Shown here: in pieces, positions 55,898 through 64,000 of the stretch
How the letters are laid out: every line of letters begins with the position of its first letter
Position numbering within the stretch: position 1 is the first letter of the stretch
Source: Cytophagales bacterium
Lineage (GTDB): Bacteria; Bacteroidota; Bacteroidia; Cytophagales; Cyclobacteriaceae
Direction: 5' to 3'
Assembly (NCBI GenBank): GCA_033344775.1
Contig: JAWPMT010000001.1
Coordinates: 930,001 to 994,000 of the forward strand
DNA length: 64,000 nucleotides
Program-made: the position numbers and the translations under genes
Notes under the pieces: generated by a model
Databases searched by the model: none
The model's input: the letters and a program-made list of their open reading frames with translations, nothing else
What the model was told of the DNA's origin: nothing

Positions 55898-56320
55898 TTA
55901 CTTTAACTCAATGTTGATTTCCTGTTTAAGCTTATTATAAGCAAAAGCAGAACGTTTAAAGGATGGCACACCAAGCATGTTTGTTCCTCCATTAGAAAAT
56001 CCATAGGGTTCTTTTGGTAAACCCATAAAATTAGTGGCCAATTCACCATCACTGTCTACATCATGGTAGACACTAATGGCGTAATTACCATAGGGTAAAT
56101 TTTTGAAATGGTGCGTAATCACCTCATCATCTACTGCCACCCTGGCACCTATGACTAATTCTTTGGACAGAAACTTCTCGGCCGAGTCATACACGGCAAT
56201 CATCATATATCCCTTGACCTCTTTCACTTTGGAAACCTTGACCGTCAAGACCGGATCGCTTTGTGCACATAGCAAATGCACAAGCATGAAGAAAGCGCTC
56301 GAAAAAAATATCTTTTTCAT
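55898..56320 (-). CDS. DUF2141 exported protein
   Basis: This protein has 140 residues with a signal peptide (FFSSAFFMLVHLLCAQ). The mature part follows the DUF2141 layout: a first strand LTVKVSKVKEVKGYMMIAVYDSAEKFL, then FKNLPYGNYAISVYHDVDSDGELATNFMGLPKEPYGFSNG. The family is a small beta-sandwich envelope protein of unknown role. It begins directly after the stop of the permease gene upstream (the ATG at 56320 is one base beyond the permease stop at 56322), so both are likely on one transcript. Confidence 0.85.
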   Translation of the reverse strand: MKKIFFSSAFFMLVHLLCAQSDPVLTVKVSKVKEVKGYMMIAVYDSAEKFLSKELVIGARVAVDDEVITHHFKNLPYGNYAISVYHDVDSDGELATNFMGLPKEPYGFSNGGTNMLGVPSFKRSAFAYNKLKQEINIELK

Positions 56321-56321
56321 A

Positions 56322-58685
56322 TTATTCTGCTCTTAATTGTTTCACTGGGTTTTGTCTTACGGCATTACCTATTTTCCAGCCCACCGACCCTAAAACAATT
56401 AACAGGATCAAAATTAAAGGGAAAACAAAATGTCTAACGGCAATATCGATGTGATACGCATAAATAATATCTAATAAATTGGAGATGAATAAAAACCCTC
56501 CTGTTAAACCAACCACGGAAGCCACAGTTAAGATCAAAATGATGCGATGATTCAGGCTATAGGCGATTTGCCACACTGTAGCACCAAGCACTTTTCGTAT
56601 ACCCAATTCTTTGATCCTACGGGAAATGGACAATGAGACTGTTGCGTAAAGCCCTAATATAGAGATGAAAATGGCCACAACGGCCACAAAGCTATTGATG
56701 CTGATCACGATGTTATTAGTTTGCCTCAAAGGTCGGGTGACACGTTCTTGTAAAAATCCTCCATATAATTTATCAGGAAAAAGGGAATACCACAATTGCT
56801 CGACTCGGGCATCCAGTTCCTTACCGGATTGTCCATTGCTGATGACACTCAAGTATTTCACATCCTCCTGAGCTGCCTGTTTGATCATGGCAGGCTTGAT
56901 CTCATTGTCTAACAGAATCGTTTTGAGGTTGAAATCCTCTACTACTCCGATCACTTTCATCAATTGCCCTTCCAGTAACATATTCTTACCGAGTACTTCA
57001 CCTCCTAGTTTACGCTCCATCAATTCATTGATCAGCACATTTTTCTGATCCTGCTGCCCTGCCCTAAAGGTTCTTCCTTTGATCAATCGTACCTTGACCG
57101 TTTCCAGGTAATTCTCTCCTACTGACAGGACTTCCGTTTCCTGATCGGCTCCATTAAAACGGATCAACCGTGCCTCCGTATGAAATCCAATCAAGTGTTG
57201 AGTACCTCCGAAACTGGTAACTTCAGGTAATTGGTCTAATGACTGGTTCAGTAAGTCCATTTGAGCAAAATTCTCAACTGGTACATTGAGTACTTTCTCT
57301 ACCTGATAGCCACGATCAAGGGTCAGTTGGTAATCTGCATTTTCTACGAATACCAACAAGCTGAAGACATTGTAGAAACATATCACAAACTGGAGTCCTA
57401 TCAGCAAACCCATTAGCTTACCACGTCCACCGAGACGGACCTTATCCCGAAAGATATGCAAAGAAGAAAAGCGACTCACATACCATGCCGGATAGCCACC
57501 TGCGATCAGAATCACTACTAGAAATAGTAGACTTGAGGAAAATATAAACGGCCGCCAATTCAAAAATTCGAATTGCACGATATTGTAATCAAACAACGCA
57601 TTGTAAGCTGGGATCAGCCATGATGCTAAGCCGACTGATAATCCAATGGAAATGATGACGAGGATTAGGTTTTCGAACAAAAACTGTTGAACGATGCTCT
57701 GCTTCGAACCTCCCAGCACCTTACGCATGGCGATCTCTTTCAAGCGTTGCCCGGAAAGCGAAATGGAGATATTGATGAAATTGAAGCTGGCCAGCAACAG
57801 CACAAATACTGCTGAACTGATCGTTCCCAATACCGATGCCGGATGCAAAACTCCAACAAAACTGGATTGATACAGTTGATTTTCGAAACCAGGCCAATCC
57901 AGGATATTATCTAATCGATATGCTGCTACTTCTCTGCCTTTGTTTTGCTGATTTTGCAAAACAAGGTCCTGATTCAATAATTGTTCAATATCACGCTTAG
58001 CAGGTCCGGAATTTCCTGGCTGAATGAACGTTGCATCCACCCAATGTGACCAGTCTTGCGGATCTAATCCTGTTTGATCCAAATAATCTTCGAATAAAAA
58101 AACAAGATCAAATCGGAAGCTGATATTCTCAGGAAAATCATCAAGAACACCTCTAATCACATAAGATTCCTGACTTGTAGCTCTTTGAACTACAAGTTGT
58201 TCGCCTTCCAGGTCCGTTCTATTGAACAAAGTCATGGCACTCTCTTTTGTGAGTAGTACTTGTGATTTGTCTTGCAAATTGATTGGAAGCCCTTGAATCG
58301 ACGGGAACGGAAACATCTTTAAGAATCCTTCATCGACATAAGCCGACCGTTGGCGGATCAGGGACTCGCCTTGTCTTACAATCAGTGAACCACCTTTATA
58401 CCGACTGACACGTGTCTCTTCAAGGGAGGTCGCAATTGATGCTTTGAGCGGCAAAGGCGTAACTCCCATTCCTACATCATCTGCATAATTTAGGCGGGTG
58501 CTGTTGATCTTGAAGACATTTTCCGCATCCGGAAAAAACTTATTGAAAGAATGATTGAATTCGTAATTAAAGTACCCGATGATCATCAATGCAAATGCCA
58601 CACCGAGACTCAGAAGATTGGCTAAAACGTAGAAGCTATTTCTACGAAGTGACCGAAAAGTTGTCAAAAAGTAATTGAACCACAT
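56322..58685 (-). CDS. FtsX/MacB-type ABC transporter permease
   Basis: This protein has 787 residues with the same duplicated plan as the permeases at 30-35 kb: helix near 20-38, periplasmic domain, three-helix block with LKEIAMRKVLGGSKQS, second periplasmic domain and a final block after RIKELGIRKVLGATV. It lacks the PadR-associated prefix. No ATPase is next to it. The upstream neighbour on the same strand is an AraC-type regulator with membrane helices, 65 bp away, which may control it, and the DUF2141 gene follows directly. Confidence 0.9.
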   Translation of the reverse strand: MWFNYFLTTFRSLRRNSFYVLANLLSLGVAFALMIIGYFNYEFNHSFNKFFPDAENVFKINSTRLNYADDVGMGVTPLPLKASIATSLEETRVSRYKGGSLIVRQGESLIRQRSAYVDEGFLKMFPFPSIQGLPINLQDKSQVLLTKESAMTLFNRTDLEGEQLVVQRATSQESYVIRGVLDDFPENISFRFDLVFLFEDYLDQTGLDPQDWSHWVDATFIQPGNSGPAKRDIEQLLNQDLVLQNQQNKGREVAAYRLDNILDWPGFENQLYQSSFVGVLHPASVLGTISSAVFVLLLASFNFINISISLSGQRLKEIAMRKVLGGSKQSIVQQFLFENLILVIISIGLSVGLASWLIPAYNALFDYNIVQFEFLNWRPFIFSSSLLFLVVILIAGGYPAWYVSRFSSLHIFRDKVRLGGRGKLMGLLIGLQFVICFYNVFSLLVFVENADYQLTLDRGYQVEKVLNVPVENFAQMDLLNQSLDQLPEVTSFGGTQHLIGFHTEARLIRFNGADQETEVLSVGENYLETVKVRLIKGRTFRAGQQDQKNVLINELMERKLGGEVLGKNMLLEGQLMKVIGVVEDFNLKTILLDNEIKPAMIKQAAQEDVKYLSVISNGQSGKELDARVEQLWYSLFPDKLYGGFLQERVTRPLRQTNNIVISINSFVAVVAIFISILGLYATVSLSISRRIKELGIRKVLGATVWQIAYSLNHRIILILTVASVVGLTGGFLFISNLLDIIYAYHIDIAVRHFVFPLILILLIVLGSVGWKIGNAVRQNPVKQLRAE

Positions 58686-58750
58686 AAAAAATGAAATTTG
58701 AGTTTTAGCTCAAAAGAGGCGTGTAATTACGATTTGAGCGTCCGAATTGA

Positions 58751-59881
58751 TCAATCTGGACCTCTTTGTGCCTTAAATTGTGAAGGAGTTACCCCTTCCA
58801 CGCGCTTAAACACCTGATTAAAGGAGGACTTGGAACTGAATCCACACTCCAGTGCAATTCCCAACATGGTCAGGTGTTCGTACTGCGGATCGTCTAATCT
58901 AGCCTTAAATGCGTCTACCCGATACCGATTGACATAATCATAAAAATTGGACCCTTGTTGCGCATTGATCACTTGTGACAATCGGTGTTTTGAAATGTCT
59001 ATTTCATTGGCCAGTTCTGTGATGCTTAAACTTTGACGAGTGAACAATAAGTCTTCTTTCATTTTGGTCTCAAGTCGATTCAGAATCTCCCGGGATTCTT
59101 CATCTGACAAGTTGGAACTCTTGTATTTTTCCTTATCGGAAACCTGATCTACCAAAGTCTTCTCCTGCTTGAAGATGATTGGCTGCCTCAATCCATAGAA
59201 ACCAACTACAAAAATGTTGATAGAGATCAGTGTAGCGAGTACCCGGAAGCTCATCACAATATCAAACATCTGAACGGAACCTGCCTGAATGACAAAATAG
59301 GAAATAAAAAAAGCCACCAGCTCCAACACAATCCAATTGCGTAACCATTTCAAGGTGATGGACTCCTGATAAGAAAACTCATTCAAAACCACCTGCTGGT
59401 GCCTAAAAAGCAGCAACAAACTAATCGCCGGGTATAGGAAAGAGGCTCCTGCCAAAATAAGCGGATAATAGCGAAGTAGGAAGGGCAATCCCATTCCTCT
59501 GTTGATGTAACCGTCCCCAATTCGGATACCTGCTGAATCCTCAGTGAACCAATAATAATAGAAGAACATGAACACCACCGCAAAAAACAGGATGGAATGG
59601 GGCCAGATTTGCCAGTGTTTGAGTGTGGGACTGGTCAGTGCTTTCACATACAAATACACTAGTGAGGCCGTCAAAAAAGGCAAACACCCCAAAACAATCA
59701 GCAGTGGCGTGAACCTCGAAGTGGCCTCAATGAAGTTCAGATAGAAGAAAACCAGCATCGCTGCACTCGCCAACATCCAAGCGATAAGGATCCAATCCCC
59801 GGTACTTTTCTTGTCTTTGGCCAATAACAATGCCGCAATAAAAATCGCCTGCCCTACTCCAATAAAATAGATTCCGTCCAT
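58751..59881 (-). CDS. AraC-type regulator with an N-terminal membrane domain
   Basis: This protein has 376 residues. Residues 1-230 contain about seven hydrophobic helices. From about 270 the double helix-turn-helix is visible: LSITELANEIDISKHRLSQVIN and HLTMLGIALECGFSSKSSFNQVFKRVEGVTPSQFKAQ. This architecture of seven membrane helices plus AraC DNA-binding domain is common in Bacteroidota and implies membrane-based sensing with direct DNA binding. The gene lies upstream of a permease gene on the same strand and is the likely controller of it. Confidence 0.88.
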   Translation of the reverse strand: MDGIYFIGVGQAIFIAALLLAKDKKSTGDWILIAWMLASAAMLVFFYLNFIEATSRFTPLLIVLGCLPFLTASLVYLYVKALTSPTLKHWQIWPHSILFFAVVFMFFYYYWFTEDSAGIRIGDGYINRGMGLPFLLRYYPLILAGASFLYPAISLLLLFRHQQVVLNEFSYQESITLKWLRNWIVLELVAFFISYFVIQAGSVQMFDIVMSFRVLATLISINIFVVGFYGLRQPIIFKQEKTLVDQVSDKEKYKSSNLSDEESREILNRLETKMKEDLLFTRQSLSITELANEIDISKHRLSQVINAQQGSNFYDYVNRYRVDAFKARLDDPQYEHLTMLGIALECGFSSKSSFNQVFKRVEGVTPSQFKAQRGPD

Positions 59882-60028
59882 CTGGCGATGAAACTATGTA
59901 AATCAATTCAAAAAATGAAGTCTTGAAATTGATTCATCCAACTTCTTGATCTACCCCTCGTAAAACCAATAGGAATTCGGGTATATTCGGGCTTATATCA
60001 CTCGGTTCCTTTAAGAAAATAACCACAC

Positions 60029-60841
60029 ATGAAAGCATTTTTGCTGTCCTGCACCTTTTTGTTCAGCATTTCTCTTTTTGCTCAGAAAAAGGAACCTTCT
60101 CCAATCCAGATCTTCGATGAAAAAACAGGTACAGGTCTTAACATTTACGGAAGTAATTCCAGTATCATGCCTTATACCATGGAATTGTCGGTCAATCAGA
60201 AGAACTTAAAGAGCAATAAAAAATTCCCATTAAAAGTGGTATTGGAGCCAAATGCTGACAAAGTACTGATCGCTTCCCTTACGGTGGATAACAAAAAGAA
60301 AGGCTGGAGTTACGGCTCGCAATTCACCTACTATCCCGGAAATTATCAGGCGGTACATGATGACACATTCGCCTACGCCCTGCCCTACCCAGTCGGTGAA
60401 AAATACCTGATGAGTCAAGGATATAATGGACCATTTTCGCATGCCGGGAAAAACGCGTTGGACTTTACCATGCCCGAAGGCACTAAAGTCCATGCAGCTC
60501 GCGGGGGAATTGTCACCGAAATCAAAGAAGACTCAAATCGTGGTTGTGCTAATCGCGATTGCGTTGGACTCGCCAATCTCATCACCATCATGCATGAAGA
60601 CGGAAGTTTTGCAGACTATGTACACCTTAAAAAGAATGGTGCCCTTGTAGAAGTCGGGGATCAGGTAAAACGTGGGGACTACATTGGCTTGAGTGGAAAC
60701 ACCGGATTTACTTCCGGGCCTCATTTACACTTTGAAGTCTACATGCCCGCTCCGGGGAATCACAAAACCATCAGGACACAATTCGAAACTGCTCCGGGCC
60801 AAAAAGAACACCTAAAAAAGAAGCAGTATCAGGCTTTTTAG
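60029..60841 (+). CDS. M23-family metallopeptidase, exported
   Basis: This protein has 270 residues with a signal peptide (FLLSCTFLFSISLFAQ). The N-terminal part is a beta domain; the peptidase domain occupies the C-terminal half. The LytM motifs are FSHAGKNALDFTMPEGTKVHAARGG with first His and Asp near residue 140, and SGPHLHFEVYMP with the HLH motif near residue 233. Zn-dependent M23 enzymes cut peptidoglycan crosslinks. The stop overlaps the end of the convergent lysA gene by four bases. A short direct repeat, ATTCGGG twice, lies upstream and may be part of the promoter. Confidence 0.9.
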   Translation: MKAFLLSCTFLFSISLFAQKKEPSPIQIFDEKTGTGLNIYGSNSSIMPYTMELSVNQKNLKSNKKFPLKVVLEPNADKVLIASLTVDNKKKGWSYGSQFTYYPGNYQAVHDDTFAYALPYPVGEKYLMSQGYNGPFSHAGKNALDFTMPEGTKVHAARGGIVTEIKEDSNRGCANRDCVGLANLITIMHEDGSFADYVHLKKNGALVEVGDQVKRGDYIGLSGNTGFTSGPHLHFEVYMPAPGNHKTIRTQFETAPGQKEHLKKKQYQAF

Positions 60842-61989
60842 AAATCGTCGCTATACACAGACGGTGCCACTTCCCGCAAGTTGTACCGACTGCTCATTAC
60901 TTCCGCATAAGCACCCGTTGAGCGTATCGCCAGCATATCTCCTCGCTTGCTTTCCGGCAAAGTGATCCCACGTGCAAAAGCATCAGAAGTCTCACAAATA
61001 GGACCTACTACATCGTAAATATCAGAGTTACTTACTTCCTGTAACGCCTGGATCACGTGTGTTGCCTGATACAAAGCCGGACGGATCAATTCGGTCATTC
61101 CCGCATCTACCACTAAGAACGTGGTTTCTTCTCCTGGTTTATTGTAAAGCACTCGAGTCACTAAAGAACCGCACTGACCAACAATCGATCTGCCCAACTC
61201 AAAATGTAACGTCTGACCTTCCAGGAGTTTCAACTCTTTTTTAAATGCCGAAAAGTACTGTTTGAAATCCGGTATGGCAGCACCATCAGGATTGTCATAA
61301 TCAATACCCAGACCACCGCCGACATTCAGGTGAGGAAGTTTGAATCCTTCTTCAAGAATGTATTGCTGTATTTCATTGACCTTGACAATCAAATCAGAAA
61401 AACGACTCAGATCAGAAATCTGCGAACCGATATGAAAATGCACTCCAATAAAACTAAGGTACTGAAGCCCTTTTATCAGTGGCATCGCTTCTCGGAATTC
61501 CTGAAAAGTCACACCAAATTTATTATTTCGCTTGCCAGTAGTAATGTATTCATGCGTACCAGCATCAACATTTGGATTTAATCTCAACGCAAAACGCGCC
61601 TTTTTCCCAAGCTTACCTGCCAGTTCTTCCAAAACCATTAACTCCTGGATGGATTCGACATTGAAAGAAAAGATATCATTTTCCAGACCGAGTTCTATTT
61701 CTTTGTCTGTCTTACCTACGCCGGCGAATACGATATGGTCTTTTGGAAAGCCTACTTCCAGCGCTTTCTTCACTTCATTGCCTGAAACACAGTCCGCTCC
61801 GAAACCACGTTCACAAACTTCATGCAGAATGCGGATGTTGACATTTGCCTTTAGGGCATAATGAACTTCAAAGGGATGTCCTTCGATTTCGGCTGTGATT
61901 GCATCCATGGTTTGACGCAATAAACCAATATCATAGAAGTAAAACGGCGTTTCAAGTGATTGAAACTTATCCAGATAAGATTGATCCAT
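60838..61989 (-). CDS. lysA: Diaminopimelate decarboxylase
   Basis: This PLP enzyme converts meso-diaminopimelate to lysine. It has 383 residues, normal length. The PLP-binding Lys is in HYALKANVN (Lys47), GGGLGIDYDNPDG lies in the barrel, and the GPICETSDAF motif with the catalytic Cys-Glu-Ser and the late ALYQATHVI complete the pattern. A TPR lipoprotein gene lies 11 bp upstream on the same strand and dapD further up, so part of the lysine and peptidoglycan precursor pathway is grouped here. The gene converges with the M23 peptidase. Confidence 0.95.
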   Translation of the reverse strand: MDQSYLDKFQSLETPFYFYDIGLLRQTMDAITAEIEGHPFEVHYALKANVNIRILHEVCERGFGADCVSGNEVKKALEVGFPKDHIVFAGVGKTDKEIELGLENDIFSFNVESIQELMVLEELAGKLGKKARFALRLNPNVDAGTHEYITTGKRNNKFGVTFQEFREAMPLIKGLQYLSFIGVHFHIGSQISDLSRFSDLIVKVNEIQQYILEEGFKLPHLNVGGGLGIDYDNPDGAAIPDFKQYFSAFKKELKLLEGQTLHFELGRSIVGQCGSLVTRVLYNKPGEETTFLVVDAGMTELIRPALYQATHVIQALQEVSNSDIYDVVGPICETSDAFARGITLPESKRGDMLAIRSTGAYAEVMSSRYNLREVAPSVYSDDF

Positions 61990-62000
61990 AGTTGTTGCGA

Positions 62001-62591
62001 TCAGTTACAGTACTTCTTCAAGGCGGAAGCAGCTTCCGGCACCTTCAGGTTTTGGGCTTTGATAAAATCCTCACAAGCTTTTCGGGATTTGTTCAGTTGC
62101 ACTTTCAATGCACCCCGATATAGATACGCTTCGCCGAAATCTCGATTCAATTTGATCGCAAGGCTGTAAGATTCCAATGCCTGATCGAAATATCCCAACT
62201 GATGACGGCAGCGCCCTTGTAAAAAATTGCCTTGGGCCGAATTCTCATTTAATTCCAGCGCCTTGCCTACTGTTACCAACGACAGTGAGTACTTTTCCTG
62301 ATTATAGTACACTTTGGCAATGCTCAAATGAGCATTCACATTGCGTTTATCCATCTTAAGCACCTCTTCGAAATCTTGCAGGGCCAATCCAAATTTACCC
62401 ACTTCTTCATATGACCGTCCACGATTATATAAGGTGGCGACATCCACCTGATGTGAACTCAGGTAATCATTATATGCTGCAATGGCCTGCTGGTATTTAC
62501 CATCTTCGAAAAGCTGGTCACCTTCACGCATTTCTCCGCTGGTACAAGCAGCAGCAATGAACAACACAAAAACGAGTTTCAATAATTTCAT
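62001..62591 (-). CDS. TPR-repeat lipoprotein
   Basis: This protein has 196 residues from the ATG at 62591 (a TTG at 62597 is possible). The lipoprotein signal is LVFVLFIAAAC, so Cys would be acylated. It contains five TPR-like units, for example DQLFEDGKYQQAIAAYNDYL, ATLYNRGRSYEEVGKFGLALQDFEEVL and RGALKVQLNKSRKACEDFIKAQ, and ends LKKYCN. Such proteins scaffold envelope protein complexes. The gene lies 11 bp upstream of lysA. Confidence 0.8.
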   Translation of the reverse strand: MKLLKLVFVLFIAAACTSGEMREGDQLFEDGKYQQAIAAYNDYLSSHQVDVATLYNRGRSYEEVGKFGLALQDFEEVLKMDKRNVNAHLSIAKVYYNQEKYSLSLVTVGKALELNENSAQGNFLQGRCRHQLGYFDQALESYSLAIKLNRDFGEAYLYRGALKVQLNKSRKACEDFIKAQNLKVPEAASALKKYCN

Positions 62592-62676
62592 TTCCAAATG
62601 CTCAATAAGTTTGATGAACTGTTTCTTCTGACATCATTTTTCGAGTGGGTAGAATTGGAGGGCAAATATAGCCGGA

Positions 62677-63495
62677 CTACTCAGAACCCATATCGTATTT
62701 GATATTTTGGTAAGATATAAGTTCAACAGAAGCCTTACCAATAGACATCTTCGCCGCAATTTTTAACGGCAACTTATTTTTATCTGCAGAAAACCACACT
62801 TCAAGTGCATGCTTTCCATCAAAAACCGTATTCTGAGGCATCAACGGAATCAACTTCCAAGAATTAAGACGTCCTAAACTTGTCTTTAGTTCCTCCTTAC
62901 CCTCATAAACAATTTGAAAATCGTAAAAAGTATCTTCAAAGAAGGTTTTAAGCATTAAGGTATCTCCTGGAGATCGATGTTCAAAGTCCAGGTTTCGAAT
63001 GGCCATCAGGCCACTCAACAAATCATAGACAGTTCCAGTTGTATCACATTAATAGTATCGGGTTGGTCGCCTTTTTACCTTGCGATGTGGTTTTAAGCTT
63101 TCTACTGTCAGCGTACCTTGGTCAGGTTGAATGAAAACCTGTTCTTCCAACTGATACCGACCCTCTCTGATATTTCGAAAGGTATACAAAGGAGTCAGGT
63201 CATCTTCTCTAATCAGTGCACCCCATTCATCATATACTGGTGCTACCCATTTTAGCAGTCCTGTAGTAGCGCCCTTTACCGATACCCGATAACAATCTTG
63301 TCCTAGATATGACTCGGCTTGTGATGCAATCTCGAAAGTTCCCTTACCTATGGTCAGGAATCCGAAATTGATTTTGAATTGTAATGATTCACCTTTAGCA
63401 AATGCGTGCTCAAGCACTCCTTCCTTTTCACGGAACCCAAAGACAATAAGGAGCAGGAACCAAAGAAGTGGATAAACTCGAACACGCACTATCAA
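62677..63495 (-). pseudogene. DUF3108 envelope protein gene with an in-frame stop
   Basis: One frame of 272 codons is broken by a single TAA at 63049-63051. Before the stop are a membrane segment (PLLWFLLLIVFGF), FLTIGKGTFEI and the DUF3108-like KWVAPVYDEWGALIREDDLTPLYTFRNIREG. After it, in the same frame, comes TGTVYDLLSGLMAIRNLDF, LMLKTFFEDTFYDFQIVY and ELISYQNIKYDM. Both parts belong to the same family and the frame does not shift, so this is a nonsense mutation or sequence error rather than two genes. The start is a TTG at 63495 or the GTG two codons later. Confidence 0.75.
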
Positions 63496-63519
63496 TCCGT
63501 TAGATAAGTTTTATCTTAA

Positions 63520-64000
63520 TTATACCGCTACATCGTTTTCACGAAGTGCCGTATTTAAAGAAGTTTTCTTATCCGTACTTTCCTTACGTTTCCCAATAAT
63601 CAACGCACAAGGAACTTGATATTCACCTGCAGGAAATTTCTTAGGGATGGTTCCAGGAATTACTACTGAGCGCTCAGGGACATAACCTTTGTATTCAACG
63701 GGCTCGTCACCAGTTACATCAATGATTTTCGAACTACCCGTTAATACAACGTTAGCTCCAAGAACCGCTTCTTTACCAACTCTTACTCCTTCAACTACTA
63801 TGCAACGAGAACCAATAAATGCATTATCTTCAATAATTACTGGCGCGGCTTGAATTGGCTCTAAGACACCACCAATACCCACACCACCACTGAGGTGTAC
63901 GTTATTTCCTATTTGCGCACAACTACCAACTGTAGCCCAGGTGTCAACCATGGTACCTCCTCCTACGTAAGCTCCTATATTCACATACGATGGCATAAGT
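63520..64000 (-). CDS. dapD: Tetrahydrodipicolinate N-succinyltransferase, 3' part
   Basis: The visible C-terminal 160 or so residues are the left-handed beta-helix of DapD. Motifs: [41 protein letters not shown], the [17 protein letters not shown] block and [20 protein letters not shown]. This cytoplasmic enzyme succinylates tetrahydrodipicolinate in the lysine/diaminopimelate pathway. The frame stays open at the right window edge (codon Leu before the Met at 63996), so the 5' part lies outside. The stop lies 24 bp from the DUF3108 start on the same strand. Confidence 0.92.
   Translation of the reverse strand, partial: LMPSYVNIGAYVGGGTMVDTWATVGSCAQIGNNVHLSGGVGIGGVLEPIQAAPVIIEDNAFIGSRCIVVEGVRVGKEAVLGANVVLTGSSKIIDVTGDEPVEYKGYVPERSVVIPGTIPKKFPAGEYQVPCALIIGKRKESTDKKTSLNTALRENDVAV

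Noticed and set aside
55878-55898. ACCGG/CCGGT hairpin between the small membrane peptide and DUF2141 genes
   Set aside because: It has only 5-bp arms and no T-run on either strand, and it overlaps both stop codons, so it is not a supported terminator.
62677-63021. Separate 114-residue gene downstream of a 148-residue gene
   Set aside because: Both halves are in the same frame with one TAA between and show one DUF3108 layout, so they are treated as a single broken gene.

Overview
The window looks like chromosomal DNA of a member of the Bacteroidota, most probably a marine Cytophagales-type bacterium. The evidence is a SusC/SusD pair, a C-terminal piece resembling a type IX secretion sorting domain, three FtsX/MacB-type permeases of about 800 residues (one with a PadR regulator), the long IspG form, many small lipoproteins and DUF families typical of the phylum (DUF2147, DUF2141, DUF3108, DUF4136, DUF6728-like), weak Shine-Dalgarno sequences and frequent TTG starts. 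No rRNA, tRNA, CRISPR array, transposase or complete prophage was seen.

Layout. 1-8.1 kb is the 3' part of a co-directional cluster of unusual, signal-less, beta-rich proteins: the end of an unidentified gene, a protein ending in a phage tail-collar-like domain, a 1303-residue protein that resembles DUF6603 proteins, a 700-residue protein of unknown family and a 36-codon ORF abutting it. 8.0-12.4 kb carries small accessory genes: SRPBCC, an AraC regulator, an SDR epimerase, DUF2147 and small membrane proteins. 12.5-16.4 kb runs on the minus strand: alpha/beta hydrolase, a DUF6728-like protein, IspG and an SDR. 16.5-18.7 kb holds an MlaE/MlaF lipid transporter core. 18.7-23.3 kb holds an M16 peptidase and two tandem paralogous lipoproteins. 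23.3-27.8 kb is a SusD/SusC pair. 28.1-30.1 kb has a creatininase-family enzyme, an SRPBCC protein and a decayed remnant of a secreted beta-propeller protein.

30.2-35.8 kb contains two large permeases and PadR. 36.0-44.8 kb contains a TPR histidine kinase converging on a large outer-membrane barrel gene, preceded by a multi-membrane-span NtrY-like histidine kinase. 45.0-50.7 kb has a divergent unknown gene/LysR pair, then a second DnaE-type polymerase followed 15 bp later by a DUF763 protein. 50.7-55.9 kb contains an MFS transporter, an 851-bp gene-poor gap with several hairpins, a small conserved-looking protein, a DUF4136 lipoprotein, an NhaC antiporter, a YHS protein and a 50-residue membrane peptide. 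55.9-59.9 kb carries DUF2141, a third permease and an AraC-type regulator with a membrane domain. 60.0-64.0 kb has an M23 peptidase, LysA, a TPR lipoprotein, a DUF3108 gene broken by an in-frame stop and the 3' part of DapD.

Functional groupings are envelope maintenance (MlaEF, M23, permeases, SusCD, histidine kinases), lysine/peptidoglycan precursor synthesis (DapD, LysA), isoprenoid synthesis (IspG) and DNA synthesis or repair (DnaE plus DUF763). The items most worth a second look are the 1-8 kb tail-collar/DUF6603-like cluster, the DnaE-DUF763 pair with a twin palindromic operator-like site at its start, and the 13-bp perfect inverted repeat covering the lysR start. All family names are from memory of motifs and architecture; no search was run.
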